Position numbers and translations under genes: made by a program. Source: Acanthaster planci (lineage: Eukaryota > Echinodermata > Asteroidea > Valvatida > Acanthasteridae). From it: a DNA stretch of 60,562 bases. Location: assembly GCF_001949145.1 (NCBI RefSeq), contig NW_019091370.1, forward strand, positions 113,127-173,688, read 5' to 3'. Of the stretch, positions 49,395-60,562 are shown piece by piece. Position 1 is the stretch's first letter. Each line of letters begins with the position of its first letter. Below the pieces are notes generated by a model, which was not told where the DNA came from, did no database searches, and saw only the letters and a program-made list of their open reading frames with translations.

Positions 49395-52300
49395 TCACTT
49401 ATTTTTAAGTTCTGCTCTGACACGTTTGGTTGCTCGACCACAGCAAAGCCCACCAAAAAACAGCACTCCTATTATGACCAACAAGACGGTGAGAAAATAA
49501 CCACGGGCTTCAGATGCATTGATTGCAGCCGCTAGGTCTTGGAGTGAATTTGGTGGGGATTCCTAAGGAAGAAAAAAATGACAAAGACAGAATTAGTCAA
49601 AGCTGTGAGAGGAAAACTGGCTGTTTTCATGTGGAATAGTTTGAAAATTACCTAAAGGGATCAATGCTGTTCCATGTACATACTGCAGTCAATGAATGCA
49701 GAGCAATGTTATGTTTAAGAAATTCAAATATGTAAGCTGTTGCATTGTTTTAGGTTCAGAGCATTAACACCTTACTTTCCTTCCTCAAACTCTGAAGAGC
49801 AAAATGTGCACAACTTGAAGCAAACTTACATCGGAGAGCATGCAATCTTCAGTGATAAGTGTGCTTAAACATTGTGTATTCTGGCATATTAATTACAATA
49901 ATGCCTGCAAACCAAAGCAACTGCAGGTGGAACACAAAAAAAAAACTGCCACACAGAGCATGCCCTTGCATTTTTGCATGAACTAAACTGAATAAACAAG
50001 TGATCTATGGATAAAGCTGGCATTATAGTCACTTACTCTGACTGCATAACTCCACATTTCCTTGCGTTCGGACAGCATTCGTTGACAGTCAGCATGCAGT
50101 TTGATAGTACTGTCCTCCAGAGCTTCAAGTAGACATGACATCTCTGCACCAAGGATGAATAAGATGATCATTTAAAGGCATTTGTATTTCAGGAATCAGG
50201 TTTACTTAAAATCACTAGTAAGAACTTACTCAACTAAACTCAACTCACCACCTGTGAGTTGCGACTCACCACCTGTGAGTTGCGACTCACCACCTGTGAG
50301 CTGCGACTCACCACCTGTGAGTTGCGACTCACCACCTGTGAGTTGCGACTCACCACCTGTGAGTTGCGACTCACCACCTGTGAGTTGCGACTCACCACCT
50401 GTGCATTCTGAAGCTTGAGTCAGAGATGTATAACAAATCCTCAAATATACTTGTGTAACACTCTAATTCCCCCAAAACATTCTCCAAGAATATGCATTTG
50501 ACAATTCCAGGGTAAAAATTGCACATATTTCATGGTATATCAAGCTCCCTATAAAGGCATTTATATTTCAAGTATCGGGTTCACTTAAAATCACTACAAA
50601 TAAGGACTTTCAGAAAATGTTACCTGTTTAAACTCACTTCAGTGGGTGCTAAAAATAGTAAAAATAAATACTTGTACATTCAAAGAACAACTGCCAACAA
50701 AAACACAATTTAATAGCAGGAACAAGGGCAAAAAATCACTTGTTTTCAAAATGACTGCAAAGAATCTTGATGTTGATCCATTTTCAGATTGTTCTCGAAG
50801 GCAGCCCAACATGGACAGGTGAAATACTTACGTCGGCCTTCCCCTTGTGGAATACCTGCACAGAAATGCTTGATGTCCAAGGCACAAGCTTTGTAAAGGA
50901 GAGTATCAATATGAACATCAGCGCGACCCTCTTGAAGCAGCCGAATCACTTGCTGGAAAATTTAAATTAAATTTAAACAAAAACGTTTATTTACATAACA
51001 GTTTATTCACAAGTTTTTAGAATCTACCAGTTTCTGTTTAAGTGAAATGAACACACTTGTACAGTTTACGAAACGGAAATTATTAAAATATATTTATTGT
51101 AGAGGAAAGAACTGAATATTGGGTTGCTATTGACATCTTAATCTTATTTTATCCCAAACATTCCTGTCCTGCCAAATGGACTTATCACATCTCCACAACT
51201 ACAGTAAACTTGCTGAAGAAGACGATATCAGATTTCTTGAAGACATGTCTTCACATCTCTTCCAGAAAACGGATGTTATCCGTGGAAGCAATGGTTACTT
51301 TAAATACTACATCCAATCAGATTTGGATAAGTAACCCATTAGACATAGGTGCTCACCATACGGCATTTGAGATCAGTGATCTTGCCCTTGTGTAGATTAG
51401 TCTTAAGACATTCCTCTACTAATCCTTGACCTGGAGTCTCCAATTCCTCAGAACAAAGCCTCTTTGCTGTATCCTTACACATACGGAAGAGGACAGGATC
51501 CATCCTAATATCCATTGATGCTTCTTGAATGGCCTACAAAATAGAATCAACGAAATCCACACAATATAAAAAACATGGATGTCAACAGTCCATTTTTTTA
51601 AATCCATCACAAAAAATCCATGGTTTAAAAGGGCTACTTCAATCATTGGAGTGAAGTAATCACCAGATGAAAACAGCTCCAATCTGCACAGTTGTAAGCC
51701 CATCCTCTCAAGCATCAGTAACGATTTCACTTGTGAAGGTTGAAACTATTTTCAAGTACAAGTATGTCAACTGAGAATATTTTGAAATTGAGTTCAAACC
51801 AAAAAAAACAAAATGGTAATCCTTTCAACTTACATCTCTGATGTAATTCTCACAATCTGGTGACAGAGTCTGTGGGAAAACAAAAGAAATTAAACCACAA
51901 TAAGTTTTAAAAACCTACTTGTCTGGCATTTGGAAGCAAGAGAAAAAAATCTTCACACCTTTTTATAATTATTTCAGATGTGAAGAATCATTGCTAAACC
52001 ACTGACTAATACAGTGGAACACTGCTATATCGAACACCGCTATACCGAACATTCGGCTGTACCGAACATCGTCCTTGGCTCCCAATATTTTGTACACAAA
52101 ACCTACCGAACATTATGCAGTAGCTGTTTGTAATTCCCAAACGTCAACTTGATAAAACAGTCAGGTTTTTTAAGTTGGAGAGTGACAAACGGCCATTATT
52201 TCCCCAAGGATTAGAAAGGAAAGCCATTAGTTGTTGAAGAGTTAATTGTAATTAACTAGTGGAGAAATTCTGTACATTGGTCACACTTGTTCAAAGCTGT

Positions 52301-55300
52301 CTTCTAGTGATGGCCAGGGCACACGCGCTTAATCTGCCAACAGTACTGAATGGACACTGGTTTTGCGACTCTGCATGATCAGGTGAGGAAGAAAACAACA
52401 CGCGCACCGTGGCATTACATTAACATTAGTCTAAAGAGGGAGCTGCTGATACACAAGTCGCCGAGATTCCCCACGGCATGCATCAGAGATCGATCCTGAG
52501 CGGTAGCTTCCCAACTTTTAGGATAAGCTGAAATCAATTTTGTAATTTAAGATTTAAGAAAAAACAAAAACAACTAACAGATACATTTTTAGAAACCTTA
52601 AACGTGAATGCAACGGCAAAACATCACGATAACAGTGAACCATAGTATCACAAGAGGATGCATTTCAGTCATAGACAAGAGAGGGCACTATTCAACATGG
52701 CAACAAAACATTTGGCAGTAAATTTCACTATCCCGAATGACTGCTGTACCAAACATTTAGCATGGACACTGGCGTGTTCGTTATAGCGGCGTTTCACTGT
52801 ACTTAAACTATCCAAAAGTTGGACAACTGGGTTATTCTTATATCTTTTGTTGCGTGTCAATAAGGCCTCATTCATGAAGGCAGTTTTGAGGCAGATGAAT
52901 AAGTTCCCACCTTGGTGGGGAATTTCTTCTTGAGACAAAGCAGCATTTCTCCCTCCAATTCCTTTTCTTTGTATTCCTCCTTCTTGGATTTATCCAAGAC
53001 ATCACTGCAGAACTTGGGCATGTCACGCCGACAAGCTTTCTGCATTCTTGGGTTTAGACGAAAGTCTTCCTTCCGTTGGATGGACCGCTTAGTTAAGACA
53101 GTTTTGCAGCTAAGAAATCAAGGAAAAATTATTCCCAATGAAACACTCAGGTCTTGAAAACATGAAAAAAATGTTACAATCATGAACATCACCTTTAATA
53201 AAAATTGAAACTTATCTGTCAGAATAGGCAATTTAATGACAATTAAACTCTCTTCTGGGGCTCTTTGAACCACAATGGAACCATTTTGTTAGACATCTTA
53301 TTTACACATGAACAAAACTGAAATTGTAACCAACAAATACTCTTAATATCAGAAAGTTACCCTTGCACAATGTCTTCACAGTCGATAAGGCAATATCAAT
53401 AAGAGACATAAGCCAGAAAGCGCTAGTTGGTTTCTGAATTTCAAGAACACACACAACCAAGCAATCTGTTCGTGCTCTTGGAACAAAGAGTTTCTACTTA
53501 CTTGGAGTCAAAAGTTGGTTCATTTTTGTGAGACTTGAGGCATTTGAAAAGGCTCTCTGGGGGTGTCCCTGTGCAAAATTGCTGCATGATGAAAAGACAA
53601 AAAGCACTCCATGGAATTACATTCTTTACTGTAGCAACGATTAGTCACAAGCAAGGGCCTGAAGATAAACTATTTGCTGTTCTTGAGTATGCTTCCCACA
53701 TACTCAAGATTGATAGGAACAAAGTAAATACAAAAAGAATTTCCTTTGTGTCAAGCTTGACAGGGCATTCATCGCAAAAAAACTGCATTTGAAAAATAGT
53801 CCTTAACAATGAGAGTTGGTTCTATTTTTAACAACCTGCAATTGTAGGCTTATACATACCGTGATCATTTTCTTGCATGCATGCATAAATGCAAAGTCGG
53901 TCTTGACTAGCTGAGCTTGTTCTTTGACCCGGTTGAACAACTTCACGTGGCATGCTTCTGACAGGTCAGAACGGTGATCGCGTAGACATTCTAGAATCCT
54001 TGCTTTGCCAGCTTTCAAATTATTGCAATGTTTCTGAACATCACCTTCACAACCTTTGAAGAGCTCTGGATCCAGTTTAATATCCTCTGACTGATGGACA
54101 AAGAGATTTGGATAAAATGCAGAAATGTAAGAAGGCTATTTACTTTCAACAGAGCTAAAGGTGTAATACTACTTTTCATATTAAATATTCATATAAATCA
54201 AGAAAATCAAGACGACAGAGAAGTCTTGTAATGGCTCAATTTCAATCTCTTAATGACACAAGTCAGACTTGATTCAAGTCCCATTTTAATGACCTGACTA
54301 AAGTCAGACTTGTATTCAAGTCCCGTTGTTAATGACTTGTCTCACGTCAGACTTCATTCAAGTCCTGATTGAAATCCAATTTTTAACTGCATAGTGCAAA
54401 TCACTTTTTCAAATGGCTCAACTTAGGCTAGAACCATGACTGGAATTGACTTGACTCAGACTTGGCTTTTCCATCTAGAGTCATCTGAAGAAGAAAACGG
54501 TGATTAATTTATTTAAAAGCTTAAACAAGAACTTGGCGTGATTTAATTGACAGGCCTGTTGACTTAGCAAATGAATTGCCTTCACTTGACTTGGGACTCA
54601 AGTCTGGAAATATAGGTGACTTATTACACAGCACAGGGGTTATGATACAGTAGGTAGGCATGATGCCTACTGTGAGTACAGCAGAACCTATGGAATGATA
54701 GGCAACAGGTAGCATGATGCCTACTGTGAGTTCCGCAGAACCTATGGAATGATAGACAACAGGTAGCATGATGCCTACTGTGAGTACGGCAGTACCTATG
54801 GAATGATAGGCAACAGGTAGCATGATGCCTACTGCGACTACGGCAGAAACATTGTTAACAATCCCATTCTGTTGGACCATTCCCACTGGAATGTCAGCGT
54901 TCCATCGGAACGTGCCCGCATCGGGGGCACGTTCCACTTAGCATAGGACATTCCAGGCAGCATTCTGTTGGGAATGCGTGTTCCCAGTAAACGGTCCCGC
55001 TGTTACATTCACAATTGGGAAGAAAGATTTCTGGCATTCATTTCCTAGACCCTGTGTCTGAAGTATGACAGATAGAGCAACGCATTTTGTGATTTACTAC
55101 TCATGAAGATTAACTTTTCTCCCGTTTTGATTTCCATATTCACCAGGAAACATAGCTTACCATGCAATGAATTTAGAGTATTTCTGGAAAACCTTCATTA
55201 TTGTGTTTACTGTTACGTCTGTACTCGTGAGCATTTTACTCCTTGGTGGGTTTACATGGAAGAAAAGTTTATCATCACAATGTTATCACGCATGAGTATT

Positions 55301-58300
55301 CCATCGTATCACAAACAATTTGGAAACCTAACCTGTAATTGAAGGGTGTGGGGTGCAGGGTCTTTTAAAAGTACTAAAAAGGTTCAACGACACAACTAAG
55401 GCAATTAAGCTCGACGCATGCAGTCAACACATAGTGCTTTTCACTTTTGTATCTCAATCAAAAACAAAATTTGTATGTTCAGATTAACAAATTTTGCCAC
55501 AGCACTTTTCCATCTTCAGTTTACTGCCGATTCTTATTGAAAATTAGGCCTATCATAAGAGCAAAGTAGTTTACCTGCGCTCATTCCTTATGGCAGGCTC
55601 TGTTTTTGGACATTAAGCTAAGATTTGTACATGTACATGGGCGATATGAAGCTACCAGAACGGGGGCATTCTGACGGGAATGCTTGTTTGGACCATTCTC
55701 ACATAGGAACACAGCATTCCGTGTGGAATATTGCGTTCCCAGAAGCCGACTATTCCAGAATGAGAACATGGCGTTCCAAAAGGAATGTTCCAACCGTTCC
55801 GAATTATGAGATGTTCCCTAAAAGTCACAGGCCCTCATGAGCAGATTAAACACTGCCCTCAACAGAACCATTGGCAAAGTACCATCCTTCGTGATTAATA
55901 AAATCATCCACATATTGGGATTTTCTTGCTTGTTGGAATTCTTGGGAATAGTCATTGATCAGGACTAACCCTCTGCAGTAGTTCTGCTTTGAGCTGTTTG
56001 CGGCAATTCTCGCTGATATTGTGTTGATGTCCCATTAGTATAGCATCTCGAACTTTGGTGCTCAGGCAAGAAATGATGGAACTCCTGTCGCCAAGAAAGA
56101 TGAAAACTCCATGACAATATCCACATCTCTGGCCAAGACAGTTCTTTGTATTGAAAACAGTCATTGCTGGTAAATACAATCTATTTTTAAAAAGTTGACA
56201 GAGTTAATTGATTGCCTCAACCCACTGCTTATCTTGGTCAATCTCTTTATGACAATTTCTTAACAAAGGCCTTTCAATTTGTGGAATGGTCTCCCAAAGT
56301 TCATTTAACAAAATTTGACGTACTTGTCCTTTGCATTTTTGCAGTATTTGATGACATCTTGCCGACAAGATTCCTTAAATTTGAAGTTGAAACGATAGTC
56401 CTGGAGCTGGATCTGGGGAAAAACCATGGAAAAGCAAACCATGACCTGAATCAAGCAATTCGTGAATGGGACAAGTACTGCAGGGATTAATTTCGGCTCA
56501 ACTACCCACTCATCCAGTCAATGCAATGCACAACCCTACATTAACCCACCTATGTGGAAGTCACTCTTTGGGTCATTTGGTGAACACCACAAAGAAGCAC
56601 CGCTGTGTCGTGTTGTGCACTGCACCAACATTCCCCCACAGGAATATCAGATTGCACTTTTGTGCTGCCCAACAACTGTGCTTCACTGTTTCGTGTGCAT
56701 AACTGTGCAGTAAACCAAATGCAGTGAAGAGAACTGCACAAAAGACCCTGGGTCATTTTGTGCTGGCAATCTACTGTGTACACACTTAACCTGTGCATGT
56801 TTGTGTTCCATGTAGAAAAGACATGCTCACCAGTGACTGTGGGCATTTGTGCACATTTGTGCTGTAAAACCAAAGGAGGGTTAATATGACTACTCCAAGT
56901 CAATATAGCCACTGCACAGAACCAGCTGAAAAAGCCTAACCATATCCATAACTTAACACAAAAGTAACACTCATGATGCTTACCAACTGGAAATGCTCAA
57001 TACCAGCCTGGCATTTCTCATTCATAGAGTCGTCATTTTTGTGATCTATCAAACACTGAAGGGCTGCCCCTTCATCCACTTTCTTGCTCAAAAAATCCTA
57101 CAAAAAACAGAGAAAGACAAATCTGATTAGAAACTAGACAAATTGTCAGGTGTGCCATAAACTGACCATAAAAATAAGAAATAAAGATTTGCTTGGAACA
57201 GATATTCTTGAATGAAGATTTAATTATCTGTATCTGTAAACATGAAATAGGACTTACCTTGCAGAGCTGTTTGATCATAGGAGCACACGCAGCCATAAGT
57301 TTACGGTTCATCTTAATGTCTTCAGCTTCCTCTTGAGTGAAATCCCCGATCTTTGAATGACAATCTTGTGTCAATTCCTTCAGATGTTCCTGTAAGCATG
57401 ACAACTCCTGAAACAAGGCAAAAGTGAAAAACAAAGTATACGTTTATCTACAGCAGGTGGCAAATACCTGAATTTTAGCAACTCGGTAACATCTGACGGA
57501 TGAAACTAAGGAAATTGATACTTCATTAAAAAAATTGATACCTAATTCTAAAACTATACAAGTACATACCTCCCCTTTGCCAGTCTTCTCATTACAGTAT
57601 TTTCCAAGGTCTTCACGACAGTTCGCTTCTATCTGAGGATTGAGGTGTACGCTGACAGCACGCTGACGCAGAACACGATGAACCTGAGCCTGACATCCTG
57701 GTGTTAGCTGGAAACATCAATAGGGATGACAAGCCTACATTAAAAAGAAGCCTCAAGAAAAGCCTAACTTGTGATCAGTAAGGTGCCCCTAAACACAACA
57801 GCCAAATAACATTTGATGTAGTATGACTGTACACACCTACGCAAAAGTCTTCCTCACAACTCTTAAAATACACAGCTAACCTCTCTCTACATATGTGATG
57901 CCCGAAACCAGCAAAACACAGAAAAAAACAATCCACTCCCCCCTCCCATTTTTACCTTGTCAAAATCATTCTCAGGGTGGAGATATCTGTGGAGACAAGC
58001 AACTACAACTCCCTGTGGCAGCTCACTGTTGTCTGCACTTTCTATATAACACTTCTCAGCAACATCTCGTTGACAGTTCTTAAAGAGGAGAGGATCTAGC
58101 CTGTAAAGACAAAACATGGGAAGTCAGATTCATGCAAAAGTCTTATAAAGATACAGTCTCCAGGATGATTTTAAGAATATTTAGTTTGTCAGAAATTTTT
58201 AAAAAGTGATTGTTAATACATGAAATCAAAGTGAAACACACACTGGGGCACTGTGTGAGCCGCAATATATTTTTAATTCCGAATACAATTTAAAAACCTG

Positions 58301-59675
58301 TTCTTCCTGAAACTGAGGTGCAGGTGTTACAAAGCTGATACTCCAAATGATGCCTTACTTGAAATCTCTGGCGACAAAATATTGAAGGAGAAGCAGTTCT
58401 GTCTCACACTCTTTGGTCATTTCAGAAGAGTAGATATTCTCCATCAGACAGGAAAGTATTCTTTGGGGAAAACATGCAAATATATTTAATTTCTGCACAC
58501 TTCAACTGCAATATGCTAATAATTAATGTTTTTCTTATTACTGCCTAGGTCAGAGTGTACCAAATGTACTTTTCATCATGACAATATTTCTGGGACTACA
58601 ACTTTTCATAGATAGGTAACCAGTTGGTTGTAAAGTGCACTCGGGACTTTCTACGCTAACAAAGTGCTCACTGTCAGCTGAATATGACCACAGTGTTGAC
58701 CGTATCACATGACAAGTAAAAAAAAATTATATAATAAGAAATATGTAAATCAAAATGAAAAGTTGAACTTCAACTAAAACTCCCAAAAGGAGAAACAATT
58801 GGCTTTTGATTTCCATTCTCTTTATCCAGGACAATATTTGGAATTTGATCTTCATATCTGTGTTTATATACCGGTACCGTCTTTCAATTTCCAAGCATGA
58901 GATTGTTCTGTGACTTGGCGTTTGTAATTTGCATGAGCTACACTGAACACCTGTTAACAACAAAATCATCAATGAATACCACGCAGACCCATTGTTTACA
59001 TAAACGTGGCCAGATGGATGACTACAAACACCTAGATAGAACATGTGTCTTTTTCTCAACTATTCAAATAAACACCTTACCATTAAACCCCACTGCCACT
59101 CCAAAGAGCGGATATAAAGGTAACATAAAAGTACTAGTACAACCACACAAGTACCGGTAAGCAGTGAATTTATACAAAGTCCTGAGCAAATTGAGATACA
59201 TATAAGTATCCAATACAACACTATGGAAATTGCATGGCTATTCACTTAGCAATATGAAGCTCTGAAGCTCAATCATGAAACTACTTTGAGAAACACAGAC
59301 CATTTCATTGCCTTTCTGTCACAATGACACTGAAATCTAATCCAAAGCAGTAATCTATCACATCAACAAATCCCTCTATCTCATCTGTAATCCGTCTCTG
59401 AATATGGAATAAACTCTTGCCTCCAAACTCCATGCTGGCCAAATAAAAAGGGAGGGAAATATCTGGAGGGTATCTGGGGTGTAGAGTGACTAATTGTCCA
59501 CTTTTCCTATGTTCAAGCTCTCTCGATTAAATTCTTCTCGCAACTAAACTTACTTGGCATCTCCAGCTTCAACATCCTTGCATAATTTATCCCTCACTGG
59601 TTTACAAGCTTTGTGTAGCGCTTTATCAATTCGATAGTTGGCTCCCGCGTCAGCTGTTTTTACCAGATCTTGCAA
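49395..59675 (-). CDS. GLG1: Golgi apparatus protein 1 (cysteine-rich FGF receptor, ESL-1/MG-160), 3' part
   Basis: GLG1 is a type I Golgi membrane glycoprotein built of Cys-rich repeats. In vertebrates it binds FGFs and pro-TGF-beta and carries E-selectin ligands. Sixteen exons are visible (minus): 59675-59554, 58460-58359, 58100-57956, 57707-57570, 57407-57258, 57097-56984, 56412-56324, 56084-55970, 54090-53860, 53581-53502, 53109-52911, 51869-51834 (a 36-bp micro-exon, TLSPDCENYIRD), 51533-51357, 50952-50832, 50143-50037 and 49562-49395. They give 2094 nt, 697 aa, in frame throughout. The match to human runs from LQDLVKTADAGANYRID through ILSCLMENIY, FARDFKLDP-type repeats, QMSCLLEALED and EMWSYAVR. 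The last exon holds the single membrane segment (YFLTVLLVIIGVLFFGGL) and short tail GRATKRVRAELKNK. The N-terminal half continues beyond the right edge. Introns hold a TA-flanked element and two minisatellites. Confidence 0.95.
50244..50403. repeat. 21-bp minisatellite, 7.6 copies (GLG1 intron)
   Basis: Unit CTCACCACCTGTGAGTTGCGA, with only one base difference (GAGCTG) in the array. The unit is a multiple of 3 and has no stop in one frame on each strand, so it yields spurious SPPVSCD/TGGESQL ORFs. Confidence 0.95.
52012..52799. mobile_element. TA-flanked pogo/Tigger-like MITE, 788 bp (GLG1 intron)
   Basis: The left end CAGTGGAACACTGCTATATC and the inverse of the right end CAGTGAAACGCCGCTATAAC are terminal inverted repeats. 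TA duplicates at 52010-52011 and 52800-52801. CAGTG...CGCTATA is typical of pogo/Tigger elements. No transposase remains. The right end is only 112 bp from GLG1 exon 52911-53109. Confidence 0.8.
54646..54838. repeat. 54-bp minisatellite, about 3.5 copies (GLG1 intron)
   Basis: Phrases GCATGATGCCTACTG recur every 54 bp (TGATGCCTAC at 54661, 54715, 54769; TGATGCCTACTGCG at 54823). Each unit contains a small palindrome (AGGCATGATGCCT). The minus strand has an 18-aa repeating ORF with no upstream splice logic. Confidence 0.9.
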
Positions 59676-60562
59676 CTGTGGAAGACAGATTCATGGACAA
59701 TTATATCACAAGTTAAACCCTCTCCTAAGTATAAATTTAATTCAATTTAATGGTTTGGCATTTTTACTAAAAAAGGATGTTGGAATTTTAACTGACAATA
59801 CACACAAACTGACCTTCTCAGATCACCTATCATTCAAATGGGTGGCCAACATTATTTTGCAGATATATCACCCTTGATTGTCAAATATCACCTAAAAATG
59901 TAAGTCTGCCCCATTTAGTATCTGTTTTACATTGGTTTTGTGACAGGTGTGTGAGATTTTTTTACACTGGAATTATTAATTTGCCTTTGCATGGACAACT
60001 GGTCATAGTGTAGCCGCCGGTGGGAAGCAAAAACAGACTGACATAGAAAGAGCTGGCCATATTGACAGACACTCATGTATTTAAATATGTTGAACCATCT
60101 TAAAAAAAAGTAGCTTGGTGAGATGCACATTAACATGTACTATCTAGATCACCAACAGAGAGGCAGATTGTCACACAAATCATCCAGCTATAGCCACTAT
60201 ACCAAGGTAACCATCTGTGGTAGAAATGGGTTGCCATAGCAACTTCTGCATTGGCATGGTAACTGGTGAAAGCTAAGGTATATCACAATTTCAGTTTAAT
60301 TATGCAAGGCGATTTCTGCATGTTAAATTAGTTACTTTTGTTGAGAAAATAATTTTCCAGTTGGACGATTAAACAGTAGAAAGTGTTCCAGGACCGGCTT
60401 CATTGTCATAAAGCATTTTATGCAATTAAAAAAAGAAACCCGAACAAACCTTATCACATATTTTAAATCAAACTGCTCCAAACCAAACATGTTAGGAATA
60501 AAAAATGTATAAAGAAATCAAACATCACAGGGTATGTTTCCAAAGCTGAAAGCTGTTTCAAG
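59676..60562 (-). other. GLG1 intron reaching the window edge
   Basis: No exon with family similarity is visible upstream of the 59554-59675 exon inside the window, so these 0.9 kb are read as intron. The preceding GLG1 exon should lie to the right. Confidence 0.6.

Noticed and set aside
50244-50403. Regular repeats resembling a CRISPR array
   Set aside because: Units are directly adjacent without spacers, and the genome is eukaryotic.
50182-50444. SPPVSCD- and TGGESQL-repeat ORFs on opposite strands
   Set aside because: Both are read-through of the 21-bp minisatellite inside a GLG1 intron.
54521-54937. 138-aa minus-strand ORF with an 18-aa repeat
   Set aside because: It is the 54-bp minisatellite read in frame. 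It does not fit the GLG1 exon phase chain and has no Cys pattern.
54860-55800. Possible large foldback from GGAAT/ATTCC-rich segments at both ends
   Set aside because: The similarity is mostly short GGAAC/ATTCC words. I could not align continuous arms by eye.

Overview
This is a eukaryotic genomic window, clearly metazoan. It holds six animal-type genes, each split by many GT-AG introns, in A+T-rich DNA full of decayed DNA-transposon relics. The organism cannot be named from the sequence. Intron density, gene content (including a Tan-type C45 hydrolase) and the very frequent ACATGT-type words suggest a non-vertebrate, probably marine animal such as an invertebrate deuterostome or lophotrochozoan. 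That placement is inference.

Layout: (1) 228-6545, plus: VAT1/VAT1L quinone-oxidoreductase-like protein, with the 5' end outside the window. (2) 6546-13533: intergenic, with a TTAA-flanked terminal-repeat element and minisatellites. (3) 13534-23012, minus: complete PRMT5 in 13 exons, 638 aa. (4) 23322-26321, plus: complete C5orf22/UPF0489 gene in 7 exons, 495 aa, head-to-head with PRMT5 with 309 bp between the two start codons. (5) An assembly gap at 26922-27458. (6) 27588-35116, minus: complete NOP9 Pumilio-like nucleolar protein in 13 exons, 744 aa. (7) 36503-42388, minus: complete Tan-like C45 peptidase in 8 exons, 389 aa. (8) 42389-49394: a nest of inverted-repeat elements inserted into each other, then the probable long 3' UTR of GLG1. 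(9) 49395-59675, minus: the last 16 exons of GLG1 (Golgi apparatus protein 1), running off the right edge.

I assembled the gene models by hand from reading frame, splice sites and remembered family sequences. Intron phases match at every junction, and PRMT5 and the Tan-like gene come out within a few residues of the family lengths. Small splice-site errors remain possible.

The most interesting pairing is PRMT5 with UPF0489. PRMT5 methylates protein arginine. The UPF0489 protein carries an arginase-like metal-binding signature (EDH, DSHPD, DIDLD), and bacterial members of that family are, as I recall, peptide arginases. The two genes share one short divergent promoter, and PRMT5 starts with an 11/12 match to the TISU/YY1 initiator. 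A second theme is how many palindromic elements (TTAA-flanked mini-palindromes, TA-flanked foldbacks, a head-to-head dimer) sit in introns, one of them within a few bases of a splice donor.
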